Shown here: piece after piece, positions 1 to 8,578 of the stretch
Layout of the letters: each line of letters starts with the position of its first letter
Position numbering within the stretch: position 1 is the stretch's first letter
Origin: an uncultured Christensenella sp.
GTDB lineage: Bacteria > Bacillota > Clostridia > Christensenellales > Borkfalkiaceae
Length of the DNA: 40,335 nucleotides
Direction: 5' to 3'
NCBI GenBank assembly: GCA_910578195.1
Contig: CAJTOY010000014.1
Location: 1-40,335 of the forward strand
Notes under the pieces: generated by a model
Database searches by the model: none
What the model was told of the DNA's origin: nothing
Seen by the model: only the letters and a program-made list of their open reading frames with translations
Translations under genes and position numbers: made by a program

Positions 1-26
1 CGGCATACGCCGCCCGCCCCCGCGGG

Positions 27-527
27 TTACTGACTGTACGTGTACAAAACGTTGTACAGCGAACCGTAATAACTGTCGAGATATCTCTTCGCAACGTCGT
101 CCGCCGTGTAAAGCGCCATGCGCTCGGCGGGGTCGGCGATTGCGAGATAATAGTCGCGGACTATGACGTAACGCTCGCTGTAACTTAAAGAGTAGTCTAC
201 GACATACCCCGCGCCCTCGTCGCCTCCTCCGCCGCCGATATCGCCGTCGGTCGTCGGCTCGTTCAGGGTCATATTATATTTGAGGTTGTCCCTTAAAATA
301 CCCACCTGATAGTCGACCTCGGCTTGCAGCTCCCGCCGCTTCGCCTCAACCAGCGAAGAGTTCTTCATTCCCGAAGTCAGCGCTACCGCGCGGAACGCTT
401 TCAACTCGGCTTCGGCTTTGTGATTCAATTCGTTCTTCTTCTGCTGCGCCGTCCTCAAAAGCTTCATTTGCACGACGGTCAACTCTTTCAGCTCGGTTTC
501 CGTCAAATGAATTATGTCAAATTCCAC
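27..527 (-). CDS. Phage-module protein of unknown function, coiled-coil N-terminus
   Basis: A 166-residue protein that starts at GTG and overlaps the end of the tail-hub gene by 11 bases, so it belongs to the same morphogenesis operon. Residues 5-75 are charged and heptad-like (ELKELTVVQMKLLRTAQQKK), suggesting a coiled coil. A Gly-rich linker (GGGGG) near residue 100 separates this from a Tyr-rich C-terminal part (YSLSYSERYVIVRDYYLAIA). I do not recognise the family. The position just after the adaptor and hub suggests a tail or ejection component, which is inference only. The window ends 26 bases past its stop codon. Confidence 0.75.
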   Translation of the reverse strand: MEFDIIHLTETELKELTVVQMKLLRTAQQKKNELNHKAEAELKAFRAVALTSGMKNSSLVEAKRRELQAEVDYQVGILRDNLKYNMTLNEPTTDGDIGGGGGDEGAGYVVDYSLSYSERYVIVRDYYLAIADPAERMALYTADDVAKRYLDSYYGSLYNVLYTYSQ

Positions 528-1701
528 CGCACACCTCCGCCCGCGCCGTAAGCGAAGCTATCGGCGTCCGCCCGCGCACCGTGACCGTGAAATTCTCCCC
601 GCGCAGTCTCGGGCGGATTTTCCAGCCCGAGCCCGAAAAGCTCCTCGTCTTTCCGCCGCAACTCACTTCGATATCCGCGACCCCGTCCATAAAAATTTCG
701 GTGAGAGTTTTCCGCTTGACCGTGCCGAAATCCGTTTCGGAAACAAAGGTAAACTCTCCACCCTCGGAAAATTTGAACACGCCCGAGCCGTTGAACGCGT
801 ATACGCAGTCCGCCGCGCAGAGGCAATTTGCCGCAAGCCCTATAACGTAGCTTTCGCCGTCGGCGGGGTTATAGCACAGCACCCCTTCGGCGCACGCGAG
901 GAAGTATTCCCCCGCAAACTCCGCCGAGGAAACGGGGCTCGAAAGTCTGCCCTCGTAGCGGTGCGCAACGCTTCTTATTTTCGTACCGTCGAAGGTCTTC
1001 AACCCCGACGAGGTGAAAAACAGCAGCTCGCCGCCGACCGCCCGCGCCGTGCCCTTGTAAATGCAGTCGGTGTCGGTGTCGGTAATCTTCGCCGAGAAAT
1101 TTTCGGGCGTGCCGAACGCGCTTAAAATCGTGAGCCCGTATTCTCTGACGAGCACCAGCCTCTCGCCGTACTCTGAGATATCGAGAATAGCCCCGCGCTT
1201 TCCGTCGAGCATAAGACTACCCGCGCCGTTCAGTTTTTCCTCGCCGTCCTCAATGCCGCCCTCGCCCGACCAGCGGAGCAAAAGTCCGTTGTCCGCGTCC
1301 GCGCCGAACAGCCGTCCGCAGTGCATTATGCCGCAGCTCAATTTGTGCGCCCCGTCGAAGCGCTTGAACGACGCGCCGTCGTGCGCGAGCGCGTTGGCGC
1401 CGTTCACGACCACCGCCCGCGCCACGCCGTTTTCCACGTCCTCGAACATGTACGGCGCGCTGCCCGCAAGCGGGGATAGCGACACGAAATCGTTCCCTCT
1501 GACAGAAACGAATACCTCCTCCGAATTGCAGATAAAAAATCTGCCCGCGCTTTTGGAATACCCCGCAAGCAAAATTCCGGAGGGAACGCCGCTTCCCGTC
1601 TTTACGGCGGAAAGCGCGGGCGTCAGTTGACCGCGGGATATGCGGCACCCAACCGCGGTTTTCGCGCCTTCTAAAAGATTGATTGAAACCTTTTTGCTCA
1701 T
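517..1701 (-). CDS. Beta-propeller tail hub/nozzle-like protein (P22 gp10-like role)
   Basis: 394 residues. I chose the ATG at 1701 because AGGAGGTGGGT lies just upstream and because the ATG overlaps the adaptor stop codon (ATGA), a translational-coupling arrangement. The protein is made of repeated short beta-rich units of the kind GERLVLVREYGLTILS, GGELLFFTSSGLKTFDG, GEYFLACAEGVLCYN and DCVYAFNGSGVFKFSEGG, which looks like a beta-propeller. Podoviral tail hubs and nozzles (P22 gp10, T7 gp12) use propellers, and the gene directly follows the adaptor as in P22-like phages. The assignment rests on fold pattern and gene order; sequence identity to gp10 is not something I can show. Confidence 0.65.
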   Translation of the reverse strand: MSKKVSINLLEGAKTAVGCRISRGQLTPALSAVKTGSGVPSGILLAGYSKSAGRFFICNSEEVFVSVRGNDFVSLSPLAGSAPYMFEDVENGVARAVVVNGANALAHDGASFKRFDGAHKLSCGIMHCGRLFGADADNGLLLRWSGEGGIEDGEEKLNGAGSLMLDGKRGAILDISEYGERLVLVREYGLTILSAFGTPENFSAKITDTDTDCIYKGTARAVGGELLFFTSSGLKTFDGTKIRSVAHRYEGRLSSPVSSAEFAGEYFLACAEGVLCYNPADGESYVIGLAANCLCAADCVYAFNGSGVFKFSEGGEFTFVSETDFGTVKRKTLTEIFMDGVADIEVSCGGKTRSFSGSGWKIRPRLRGENFTVTVRGRTPIASLTARAEVCGGI

Positions 1702-2255
1702 ACCCACCTCCTCGGCGGTATGCTCCCGCACGAGGGCAATTTTCTCTGCGCGCGGTCAATCTCGCGGCGGTACTTGTTTTCCCAAAGCTCCGCCTCTTCG
1801 AGCTCGCCGTTAATGAGGCAATACTCCGAAGCCGCGCCCAGCGCGAGGAGGTATTCCCCCACCTCGCCGCCGAAGTCGCTGCTGCCTTCCAACCTTTTTT
1901 TCGAGGGCGCGTATTCGTATTCGACCGTGATTTTTTTCGCGTTCACCGCCATATATTGCGGAAACAATTCATATTCCGCCGCCGCGCCCGCCGCCGTCAC
2001 GCGCTTGATTTTTACGGGCGGGTTTATAAAAGACGCGTAAAAATATTCGCCGTCGGGCGAGGAAAGTTCCTCCCTCGCAAACAGCGGCATATAGTTGCGC
2101 GCAACCTCGTCCTCGGTCGCATTGAAGCAATATAGCAGCGTGTCGACGGTTTCTCTCTCTTCGGCGGTAAGCTCGTCGCCGTCCGCAAGCGAAGCGGCAA
2201 GCCCGCTTCGCCCCAGTATATTCAGCGCCGAAATTATAACGTCCTTAACTTTCAT
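1698..2255 (-). CDS. Head-to-tail adaptor, P22 gp4 / T7 gp11-like
   Basis: 185 residues, preceded by AGGAGCGCG. The N-terminus (KVKDVIISALNILGR) and the following helical part match the style of podoviral adaptor/head-completion proteins, which bind below the portal ring and form the platform for the tail hub. The C-terminal half is helical and acidic (GELEEAELWENKYRREIDRA), as in these adaptors. The gene follows the capsid gene by 9 bases and its stop overlaps the hub start. Function is inferred from family resemblance and operon position. Confidence 0.65.
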   Translation of the reverse strand: MKVKDVIISALNILGRSGLAASLADGDELTAEERETVDTLLYCFNATEDEVARNYMPLFAREELSSPDGEYFYASFINPPVKIKRVTAAGAAAEYELFPQYMAVNAKKITVEYEYAPSKKRLEGSSDFGGEVGEYLLALGAASEYCLINGELEEAELWENKYRREIDRAQRKLPSCGSIPPRRWV

Positions 2256-2264
2256 TCGCGCTCC

Positions 2265-3419
2265 TTAGCCGAAATTGTGAAGCATCGCCTGACCGCAAGG
2301 CTTGCGGCAGACCAGCTCGGCATACTTCACGAGCGTCGCCGAGTACGCCGCTTTTCCAGGCACCTGCTTTAAAATTTTTCCGTCCTCGTCTTCGAGCCAC
2401 TCCCAGTCGCAAAGCTGATAGAGCGCGAAATCCTCGGAGTTGAGGAAAAGTATTCTGTCGTCGGGGCAGTACTTGTCCGCGTAGACGGGCACGTCGTTGA
2501 CCGTGACAACGCCGTAGCCCGTGCGCGCGTCGATTGTGTTCACAACCCTTCTGTTCGCGTCGATTAGCGCGGCAATCTTTTTCCTCGTCTTATACGAACA
2601 GAGAATAACGTTTATCTTGCTGTTGAAATTCTCCTCCATGTAGTCGAGCACGTCGCTCAAATCCCCCTCGGTCAGCTTGCCGTTCGCGTCGACCTTATAG
2701 GGCGCGAAATAGGGGTCGGCAGTCTTTGTATAGCCGTAAATGGAAGCGCTGTCGAAAATCGCGCCCAGCCCCGTCAGCTCGCTGTTCACCGAGCCGTGAA
2801 CGTAGACGTTGCCGCCCACAACAAGCTCGGTCACCGCCGTGCCGAAGGTCACCGTGCCCGCCGCCTTATCCACGCTTTCGATGTATACGCCGAGCGCCGA
2901 AGAGGGCTTGTTCAGCGGCGAGTACAAATCGACCTGCATGCCGACGAAATATTCCTTGACGACGTCGACGTTGTAGACGGTGTCCGAAACCTTGTCGGTA
3001 ATGGTGAAAAGCTTGCCCGTGCCGTCTCCGAAAAGCATGCGCTGAAAGTTCTGCTTCGCGCTCGAAACCAACCCCTCCATTTCGGCGTTGAGAAGGTTCA
3101 CGAACGCGCCCGAGGACTCGCGCGAGGCGCGCATCGCCTTGTCGCTTATTTCAATCGTACCGTAAATGTTTTTCAAAGGCGCGGTGATGTTAACGTATCT
3201 GTTTTTGTGCGGGTCGGGCAAATCGCCGTCCTCCGCGCCCGCCATAACGTTGCCCGCAAAGCCGCGCACCACGGCAAGTTTTACGTCCTTGCCGTAAACG
3301 TAATCGGTACCCTTTTCAATCGCCGCAAAAAAGGGCGAAACTCCGTCGTTGAGCTGTGCCGAAATGGCGTCGAGATAGTAATCCTTCAATGCCGCGTCGG
3401 CGTTCTGAATAGTAATCAT
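2265..3419 (-). CDS. Phage major capsid protein (HK97-fold type)
   Basis: 384 residues, full length for this class. Recognisable features include GVSPFFAAIEKGTDYVYGKD near the start, the IYGTIEISDKAMRAS segment (a typical strand of HK97-like capsid proteins), then LFGDGTGKLFTI, and DVPVYADKYCPDDRILFLN near the C-terminus. It would form the icosahedral shell. It lies directly after the scaffold-like gene. The reading frame is intact, which argues against simple prophage decay. Composition looks like the neighbouring chromosome. Confidence 0.85.
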   Translation of the reverse strand: MITIQNADAALKDYYLDAISAQLNDGVSPFFAAIEKGTDYVYGKDVKLAVVRGFAGNVMAGAEDGDLPDPHKNRYVNITAPLKNIYGTIEISDKAMRASRESSGAFVNLLNAEMEGLVSSAKQNFQRMLFGDGTGKLFTITDKVSDTVYNVDVVKEYFVGMQVDLYSPLNKPSSALGVYIESVDKAAGTVTFGTAVTELVVGGNVYVHGSVNSELTGLGAIFDSASIYGYTKTADPYFAPYKVDANGKLTEGDLSDVLDYMEENFNSKINVILCSYKTRKKIAALIDANRRVVNTIDARTGYGVVTVNDVPVYADKYCPDDRILFLNSEDFALYQLCDWEWLEDEDGKILKQVPGKAAYSATLVKYAELVCRKPCGQAMLHNFG

Positions 3420-3439
3420 AGTTTAAAAATCTCCTTTAA

Positions 3440-3862
3440 TTAATTTTTTAAAAATTCGCTTGCAAGCTTGCCCGCTTCCTTGACGGACTTCGGCACGGCG
3501 CGCGGCGCGGACACCCCGCCGCCGCCCGAAAGCAAGGTAACCCCCTTGCCCTCGGCAACGCCTTTTAGGTACTCGCCGATAACCGCGTCCCGCACCTTGT
3601 CGTCGGAAAGCGCTCGCTTTAAAAGCTCGTCTTGTCGGGAGGGCGAAGCTTCCGCCCCGTCGGGCTCGGTCTCCGCCTTGTTCCCATGCTCCAACTCTTT
3701 CAGCCGTTGACTGCGTCGGGTGAATTCGGCTTCCAAGTCGGAGTATGCCTTCAATAGGGTCTGAACGTCCTTGAACTTGCCGAGGTCGGGCGCAGCCGTA
3801 ATCTCCTTTTCCGCCTCCGCGGTGTCTGCCGTTTCACGTAAGTCCTTTTTCAGATTATCCAT
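3440..3862 (-). CDS. Capsid scaffolding-like protein
   Basis: 140 residues. The ATG at 3862 is chosen because AAGGAGG precedes it and the translation from there is continuous; it overlaps the portal stop by 8 bases. The protein is small, highly charged and helical, with KDVQTLLKAYSDLEAEFTRR, an Ala/Glu-rich middle and a C-terminal KSVKEAGKLASEFLKN. That composition, and a position between portal and major capsid genes, is typical of phage scaffolding proteins, which guide shell assembly and then leave. No protease signature is visible. Confidence 0.7.
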   Translation of the reverse strand: MDNLKKDLRETADTAEAEKEITAAPDLGKFKDVQTLLKAYSDLEAEFTRRSQRLKELEHGNKAETEPDGAEASPSRQDELLKRALSDDKVRDAVIGEYLKGVAEGKGVTLLSGGGGVSAPRAVPKSVKEAGKLASEFLKN

Positions 3863-5639
3863 ATATAGCCTCCTTTGATTTTTGTCTGTGTATATCGATA
3901 TGTGCGCATATCTTCCTCTCGGTTTCCACGCTCGGTTTTTCGCCGAGCAGATACGCCGTGTGCTCCGCGATATGCACCGCATGGTCGTCGTAGTCCTTAA
4001 CCTCGGCATATCCCGCCCTCATTTCCAGATTCTCCTCTCCCGCGCGCACGCGGTTGAGCTCGGCAAGGTCGCGCTCGCCCGAAACGTTGTAACCCAGAAG
4101 CTGTAAAACCTTGTTCTTCGCCGAGGGCGTAAGCTTGCCCTCGCCGTCTGAAAACAGCCCTCTGTCGAGCATTTCGTAGACGAGCGTGCGCCTCTGCGCG
4201 GGCGAAAGGTTCGCCTCGTTGTCGGCTTCCAAGCTCACGTCGTCCGAGGATATGTCGCTGCCTTTGAAGTAATGCACGCTAAGCGTTCTGTTCTCGCCCG
4301 CCGCCTTTAAAAGTCTGACGTCGGTCGCAAACTGTCTGTAAAGTCTTAAAACGTGTCTGCCTATGCCTTTGAGCGCGCGCTTGATTTGCTGGTACGCGAA
4401 CTCCATTCTTATCTCGTCCTGTTCGAGCACGAGCTGTATGCCCGTCGCCGAAGTAATGCCCGCATATCCGTCGGCGTTTTCGGTCAGCTCGCCCGTGCCC
4501 GACACCTTCGCGAACTCCCGCAAAAGGTTTTGCTCCTCCTCGGAAAATTCGGCGGGCACGCTCCCCAGCGTGAGCATTTCGGGCGGTTTCGCCCCTTGTC
4601 TGTAAATGAGTATTTTCCCCGGCGTCAGCCCGTCCTCTATCAGTTCGTCCGTGTCGACCGAGCCGTCCTCCACCGCGACCGTACCCATGGAAATGCGGTT
4701 TAAAAATTCGTGTTTTCTGTTCTTCACCGCGTTATATGAGCGCTGCAACGGTATAAGACGGTCTACCACGCTCCCGCCGAAAAAGCACCCCGCGCGGGGC
4801 ATCGAAATCTGTTTTATAAAGGGATAACCCCTCTCCCCGCCGTCGCAGTTTATGTACGGCAAAGCCCCGTCATAGAGAAGCGCTCCGCCCGCAACTACGG
4901 TAAGTCTGCCGTTCGGCGCGCCCTCGAAGGGGCGCTCGTACCGCTCGATAACAAGCTCGCAGCCGTGCCTTACCCCGCTCATATCCTCTATATCCTTGCC
5001 TTCGAGCTTCACGCCGTAAGCCGAATAAATGTCCTGCACGGGCACCGCCTTCGCGTGAATTATGCTGGGCTGTTCGTCCACGTTTTCGACCGACAGCGAG
5101 TAGGGGTAAATTTCAAAGGGCGATACCACCGAAATATTCGCCTCGCCTTGTCTAAGCCGTCTGCCGTTCGTGTCCGCACCCACCGCCGCGCCGGCATTGC
5201 CGTCCCATATAACCTTATAAAACGCCGTGCCGCACGTCTCCGACCAGACCGTCGCGTCCGATATAATCCCGTCGAGGTCTGCCCCTTCCGAAACCGACGA
5301 CAAAATCGCCGAGGCAAGAATTGCCGACTGTCTGTCGCTTTCCTCGTTCGACGCCGCCGTCACAATCAACGCTGGGCGAATTCTGCCGAGCTTTGAACAG
5401 CGCAAATCGACCGTCGCCGCAACGTGGTTGAAAACCCGCCTCGACTGCCAGTAATACTTTTTGTCCTCCTCGAAAATTTCCCCCTTGGAGTTGATGTCGC
5501 AGTACTGGTTGCCCCGCACGAAATTGAGGTTAAGCTGCCAGCCGCGCTCGGTCAGCCGCCTTTCCTCCTGCCGTCTTAAAAAATCGTTTGTAACCTCTTC
5601 CGCAAGCCTTTCGTCCGCGGTTTCCTTTTGTTCGTTCAT
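3855..5639 (-). CDS. Portal protein, P22-like podoviral type
   Basis: 594 residues. I start at the ATG at 5639 because GAGGAGG lies 8 bases upstream; a TTG 33 bases earlier has no such site. The sequence shows the P22-type portal pattern: an N-terminal charged helix, then RRVFNHVAATVDLRCSKLG, the conserved DATVWSETCGTAFYKVIWD strand-helix, and a C-terminal block (SDDVSLEADNEANLSPAQRR) typical of this family. The portal forms the dodecameric ring through which the terminase pumps DNA. The gene sits between the terminase pair and the scaffold-like gene and has no frameshift. Confidence 0.85.
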   Translation of the reverse strand: MNEQKETADERLAEEVTNDFLRRQEERRLTERGWQLNLNFVRGNQYCDINSKGEIFEEDKKYYWQSRRVFNHVAATVDLRCSKLGRIRPALIVTAASNEESDRQSAILASAILSSVSEGADLDGIISDATVWSETCGTAFYKVIWDGNAGAAVGADTNGRRLRQGEANISVVSPFEIYPYSLSVENVDEQPSIIHAKAVPVQDIYSAYGVKLEGKDIEDMSGVRHGCELVIERYERPFEGAPNGRLTVVAGGALLYDGALPYINCDGGERGYPFIKQISMPRAGCFFGGSVVDRLIPLQRSYNAVKNRKHEFLNRISMGTVAVEDGSVDTDELIEDGLTPGKILIYRQGAKPPEMLTLGSVPAEFSEEEQNLLREFAKVSGTGELTENADGYAGITSATGIQLVLEQDEIRMEFAYQQIKRALKGIGRHVLRLYRQFATDVRLLKAAGENRTLSVHYFKGSDISSDDVSLEADNEANLSPAQRRTLVYEMLDRGLFSDGEGKLTPSAKNKVLQLLGYNVSGERDLAELNRVRAGEENLEMRAGYAEVKDYDDHAVHIAEHTAYLLGEKPSVETERKICAHIDIHRQKSKEAIYG

Positions 5640-5676
5640 ACATATGTCCTCCTCAATTTGATATTTGCGCAAGTGT

Positions 5677-5931
5677 TCACCCGTCGCATTGTTTCAGCAT
5701 TTCCATAAGCCGAAGCTTTTCCGCTTCCAGCTCCTCGTCCGAAAGACCGGAAATCCCGCCCCCGTCCATCAAAAGCTTTACCGCCTTTATGTCGGGCGGA
5801 ACGTCCTTTTTGGTGACCTTCTTTTTGACGAGCTTCAACTCGCCGTCCTCCATGCAAAACTCCTCGACGACCTCGCTCGTACCGAACCCTACCGCGCACT
5901 TTTTCAAGGCGCCCTTTATCTCTTCCTCCAA
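5677..5931 (-). CDS. Small-terminase-like protein lacking the N-terminal DNA-binding domain
   Basis: 84 residues. It starts at TTG 5931, 7 bases after a strong GGGGAGG that lies inside the end of the large-terminase gene. The core (ALKKCAVGF, then DGELKLVKKKVTKKDVPPD) matches the part of phage small terminases that follows their helix-turn-helix, where RALGY...DGELK...KVPPDT-like sequence is common. The C-terminus (SDEELEAEKLRLMEML) is a helix that could oligomerise. The usual 50-80-residue helix-turn-helix that recognises pac/cos is absent, and the large terminase ends only 4 bases upstream, so no room exists for it. The order (after, not before, the large subunit) is also unusual. Family assignment is by eye. 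Confidence 0.55.
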   Translation of the reverse strand: MEEEIKGALKKCAVGFGTSEVVEEFCMEDGELKLVKKKVTKKDVPPDIKAVKLLMDGGGISGLSDEELEAEKLRLMEMLKQCDG

Positions 5932-5935
5932 ATTT

Positions 5936-7366
5936 TCACCTCCCCGTTTTTTTACGCCTTATCCGCCTCAGCTTGTCCGCGGCAATCGCCGAAATTTCCT
6001 CGCGTTTGTCGGCGGGCTTCGGGCGGGACATTATATAATATCTCAGCTCGTCCATGCAGTGGTCGTCTGTCTTTTTGGGCGCGTCGCCGTCCGCCCAGAC
6101 GTAAGTTTTGAACTCCTCGATCATGTTCACGCACGTCGAAAAAATATAGATGTCCCCCTCGCCGTTGCCCCTTTTCAAATAACTCTTGACGCGCGAAATC
6201 CCCGAAAAGACGTCCTTGTTCACGTTCGTGTCGACGAGTATCCCGCGCTCGTAAAACAGCTCGGCGACACTCTTCGGCGAGGCGAGAGTGCGCTGTCCCG
6301 CCGCGCTGTCTATCAACGCGCAAAGCCTCCCCCGCCCGTCGGTTTTCCAGCCGAGTTTGCGGCTTATTTCCTTGATAGCGCCCGCGTGGAAATCTATGTC
6401 TTTCCCTGCCGCGAAGTGCTCGGCGACGACGTAAATATTACCGTCCCAGTCCACGCAGTACCAGTGCGCGGAAAGCGGGTTGTTCAGCCCGGGGTCGATT
6501 GAAATATTGTCCTGCCACTCGGGCGGGATATGAAAGGGCGGAATGACGTGCACGCTTTCCTCGAACTCGGGATATACGAGCCCCGCGCCCTCGGAGAACC
6601 TGCCGTACTTCCGCGCGTCCAACGACGTGCCGTCCAGCGCGCCCTCTAAAAGCTTAGCCTCCTTTTTTGAGAGGAAGGGATTGTCCTCCCACGTCATAAA
6701 CTCATGCCATACCTCGGGGTTTTTGCGGCGGTTTAAAAATATTTCATTGTAGATAAAGGTCTTGCCTTTAAGCGGGGTCATGGTGCCGAATATCTCGCCG
6801 CGTCTGTCCATAACGCGCATTAAGCACTCCTCGTAGATATCGCGCGGCGGCTCCTCGTCGAACCAGACAAAGTCAAGCGACGAACCCTGAAACTTTTCCC
6901 GCCCCTGGTCGCAGCTTTTGAACCCGAGCGTGGAAATCCCGCCGAACACGTTTTTAATTTTAATCTGGTCGACCACCCCGCCCGCGGGGCTGTCCTTGCG
7001 CCCCGAAAGCATGGTTATACCGGCAATCCAACTCTTCGGCAGATAGCTCAAAATCTTCGCCTGCGCGACGTCGCGCTGGACTTGCGTCGAGAGGGAAACC
7101 GCCCACCCGAACACGTCCTTTCTGTTCTTGCGGTAGGGGTGAATCCCCCTTAAAATCCACAGACACTCGACCGCGCCGCACTCGGTTTTCCCCGAGCGGT
7201 TACCGCCGAACACCCAGCGGTTGCGCTTTTTGCATTTATGAAAGGCAAGCTGTTTTTTGTGCCTCTTTTTCTTGTTGTAGGCGGCTATCTTCCCGCCGTC
7301 GGCTCGCCGTGCTTTGAGCTCGCGCTCAACCTCGGCAAGCCGCTCCAATAATTCTTCCCTTAACAT
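5936..7366 (-). CDS. Phage terminase large subunit (ATPase/nuclease)
   Basis: 476 residues from ATG 7366. An upstream in-frame extension to 7525 would run into the divergent gene and lacks family similarity, so it is rejected. Walker A is GGNRSGKT (about residues 54-61) and Walker B is FVWFDEEPP. The C-terminal RNase H-like nuclease keeps its acidic residues: SIDPG, ALIDSAAG and DDHCMDELRYY. The enzyme powers DNA packaging through the portal and cuts the DNA. All catalytic motifs are intact. It is the first gene of the leftward morphogenesis operon, and only 62 bases separate it from the divergent SH3-like gene. Confidence 0.9.
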   Translation of the reverse strand: MLREELLERLAEVERELKARRADGGKIAAYNKKKRHKKQLAFHKCKKRNRWVFGGNRSGKTECGAVECLWILRGIHPYRKNRKDVFGWAVSLSTQVQRDVAQAKILSYLPKSWIAGITMLSGRKDSPAGGVVDQIKIKNVFGGISTLGFKSCDQGREKFQGSSLDFVWFDEEPPRDIYEECLMRVMDRRGEIFGTMTPLKGKTFIYNEIFLNRRKNPEVWHEFMTWEDNPFLSKKEAKLLEGALDGTSLDARKYGRFSEGAGLVYPEFEESVHVIPPFHIPPEWQDNISIDPGLNNPLSAHWYCVDWDGNIYVVAEHFAAGKDIDFHAGAIKEISRKLGWKTDGRGRLCALIDSAAGQRTLASPKSVAELFYERGILVDTNVNKDVFSGISRVKSYLKRGNGEGDIYIFSTCVNMIEEFKTYVWADGDAPKKTDDHCMDELRYYIMSRPKPADKREEISAIAADKLRRIRRKKTGR

Positions 7367-7428
7367 AAGACCTTTTATGACAAAATAACAAAAATTTTTT
7401 TTGACCCGACGTTTTATAATGTTCGGGT

Positions 7429-8106
7429 ATGAAAGCCGCAAAATTTTTAATCTGCTGCCTTTTGGCGGTGTTAATAGTTTTTCTTCCCTTCCGCGTTTTC
7501 GGCGGCGAAACGGGCGCGGCTGCAACCTACCGATACGCCCGAGCCGACGCGAAAGACGTCTACTTCTGCGAGAGAAAGGACCTCAAATACGCGATGTTCA
7601 CAATACCGTATACATACTGCGTGGATATACTTTCCTCGGACGGCGAATGGTATTACGTCAAATACGCCGAGGACAGCGGACTGTACCGCGCCCTCTACGG
7701 CTATTGCCTTGCCGAAAATCTGACGCCCGTCGAAACCCCGCCCGAAAACAAATATCTGAATATGACCGTGACGGTAACCTTCAAGGCGGACACCCCGCCC
7801 GTCGGCTCGCTGCCCGTGCTCGGCGACATGACCGTAACCGCCGCATATTACGGCACCTATTACGCGGGCGCTTCCGCTTATTCGTACGTTCTCTACGACG
7901 GAAACTTCGGCTACGTCTACGGCGCGAACGACGACTACCCCCTCAACAAGACCGACGAAACCGTCGACCCTACGCCCGCCCCCGCCCCCAAGGAAAAGAA
8001 TTCCAAGCTCGTTATCGCGCTCGCGCTTACGGCGGTCGCCGCCGCGGCGCTGATAATTCTATATTTCGCAAGCCGTAAATCGCGATACTTCCACCCCGAC
8101 AGATAA
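7429..8106 (+). CDS. Secreted, C-terminally anchored SH3-like protein
   Basis: 225 residues. An N-terminal signal peptide (FLICCLLAVLIVFLPFRVFG) is followed by a beta-rich SH3-like region with DILSSDGEWYYVKYAEDSG and VYFCERKDLKYAMF, a Pro-rich linker (PTPAPAPKEK), one transmembrane helix (LVIALALTAVAAAALIILYF) and a short basic tail. The same layout (signal, beta domain, helix, basic tail) occurs in the protein at 8613-9914. It probably faces the cell envelope. No Shine-Dalgarno is visible; a TATAAT ends 8 bases before the ATG. The last 48 bases overlap the convergent gene at 8059-8487. Family not recognised. Confidence 0.8.
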   Translation: MKAAKFLICCLLAVLIVFLPFRVFGGETGAAATYRYARADAKDVYFCERKDLKYAMFTIPYTYCVDILSSDGEWYYVKYAEDSGLYRALYGYCLAENLTPVETPPENKYLNMTVTVTFKADTPPVGSLPVLGDMTVTAAYYGTYYAGASAYSYVLYDGNFGYVYGANDDYPLNKTDETVDPTPAPAPKEKNSKLVIALALTAVAAAALIILYFASRKSRYFHPDR

Positions 8107-8487
8107 AATGCAGTTATACTTGTCCGCAAGCTCGGCGCCGCGCGTAAAGCTTTCAATCCGGGGCGCCCGCCTTTTCAGCTTTGCGGCGGCGCGCTTAATC
8201 CTCTTATATATATCGTCGGGTTGCTTTTTCAAGGCGACGCGCATAAACGCGTATTCCCGCAAAGAATTTCTTTCCTCGTCCGAAAGTCCGCGCATTATCC
8301 CGTCGATATAGTTCCAGAAAACCGACAGCTCGATTTTCTCCTCTATCAGTGTGCAAATCCTCTCCGCCGAGCTTTGACAGTCTGCCGCGCAGGCGTATTT
8401 CATAATAAGTCCGTTGATTGTTCTTTCGAGTTTATCCGCGGAAAAATAGAACCGCAATACTTTTTTCAGTTTCAAAACAGTCACCAT
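8059..8487 (-). CDS. Small regulator-like hypothetical protein
   Basis: 142 residues, basic and helical. The middle (DGIMRGLSDEERNSLREYAF then IYKRIKRAAAKLKRRAP) has the feel of phage late-gene regulators (RinA/ArpU class) or a sigma-region-4 helix-turn-helix, and the length fits that class, but I cannot confirm a motif. It points in the same direction as the phage morphogenesis operon, with one opposite gene between them, and could be its activator. Its 3' end overlaps the SH3-like gene by 48 bases. ATG 8487 or GTG 8484 are both possible starts; neither has a clear Shine-Dalgarno. Confidence 0.55.
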   Translation of the reverse strand: MVTVLKLKKVLRFYFSADKLERTINGLIMKYACAADCQSSAERICTLIEEKIELSVFWNYIDGIMRGLSDEERNSLREYAFMRVALKKQPDDIYKRIKRAAAKLKRRAPRIESFTRGAELADKYNCILSVGVEVSRFTACEI

Positions 8488-8578
8488 ATTTAAACATTTG
8501 TTTGTTTATATAATAACCGTTAAATATGACAGTTGGCGTACAAATTAAAAATTAAATTAAATTATTTATCAAAATATT

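Noticed and set aside
7401..7420. TTGACC and TATAAT as one promoter
   Set aside because: They are only 8 bases apart, too close for a -35/-10 pair; only the TATAAT is considered.
7364..7525. Longer N-terminus of the large terminase
   Set aside because: The added 53 residues are basic, family-unlike and overlap the divergent gene; MLREELLERL is a normal start region.
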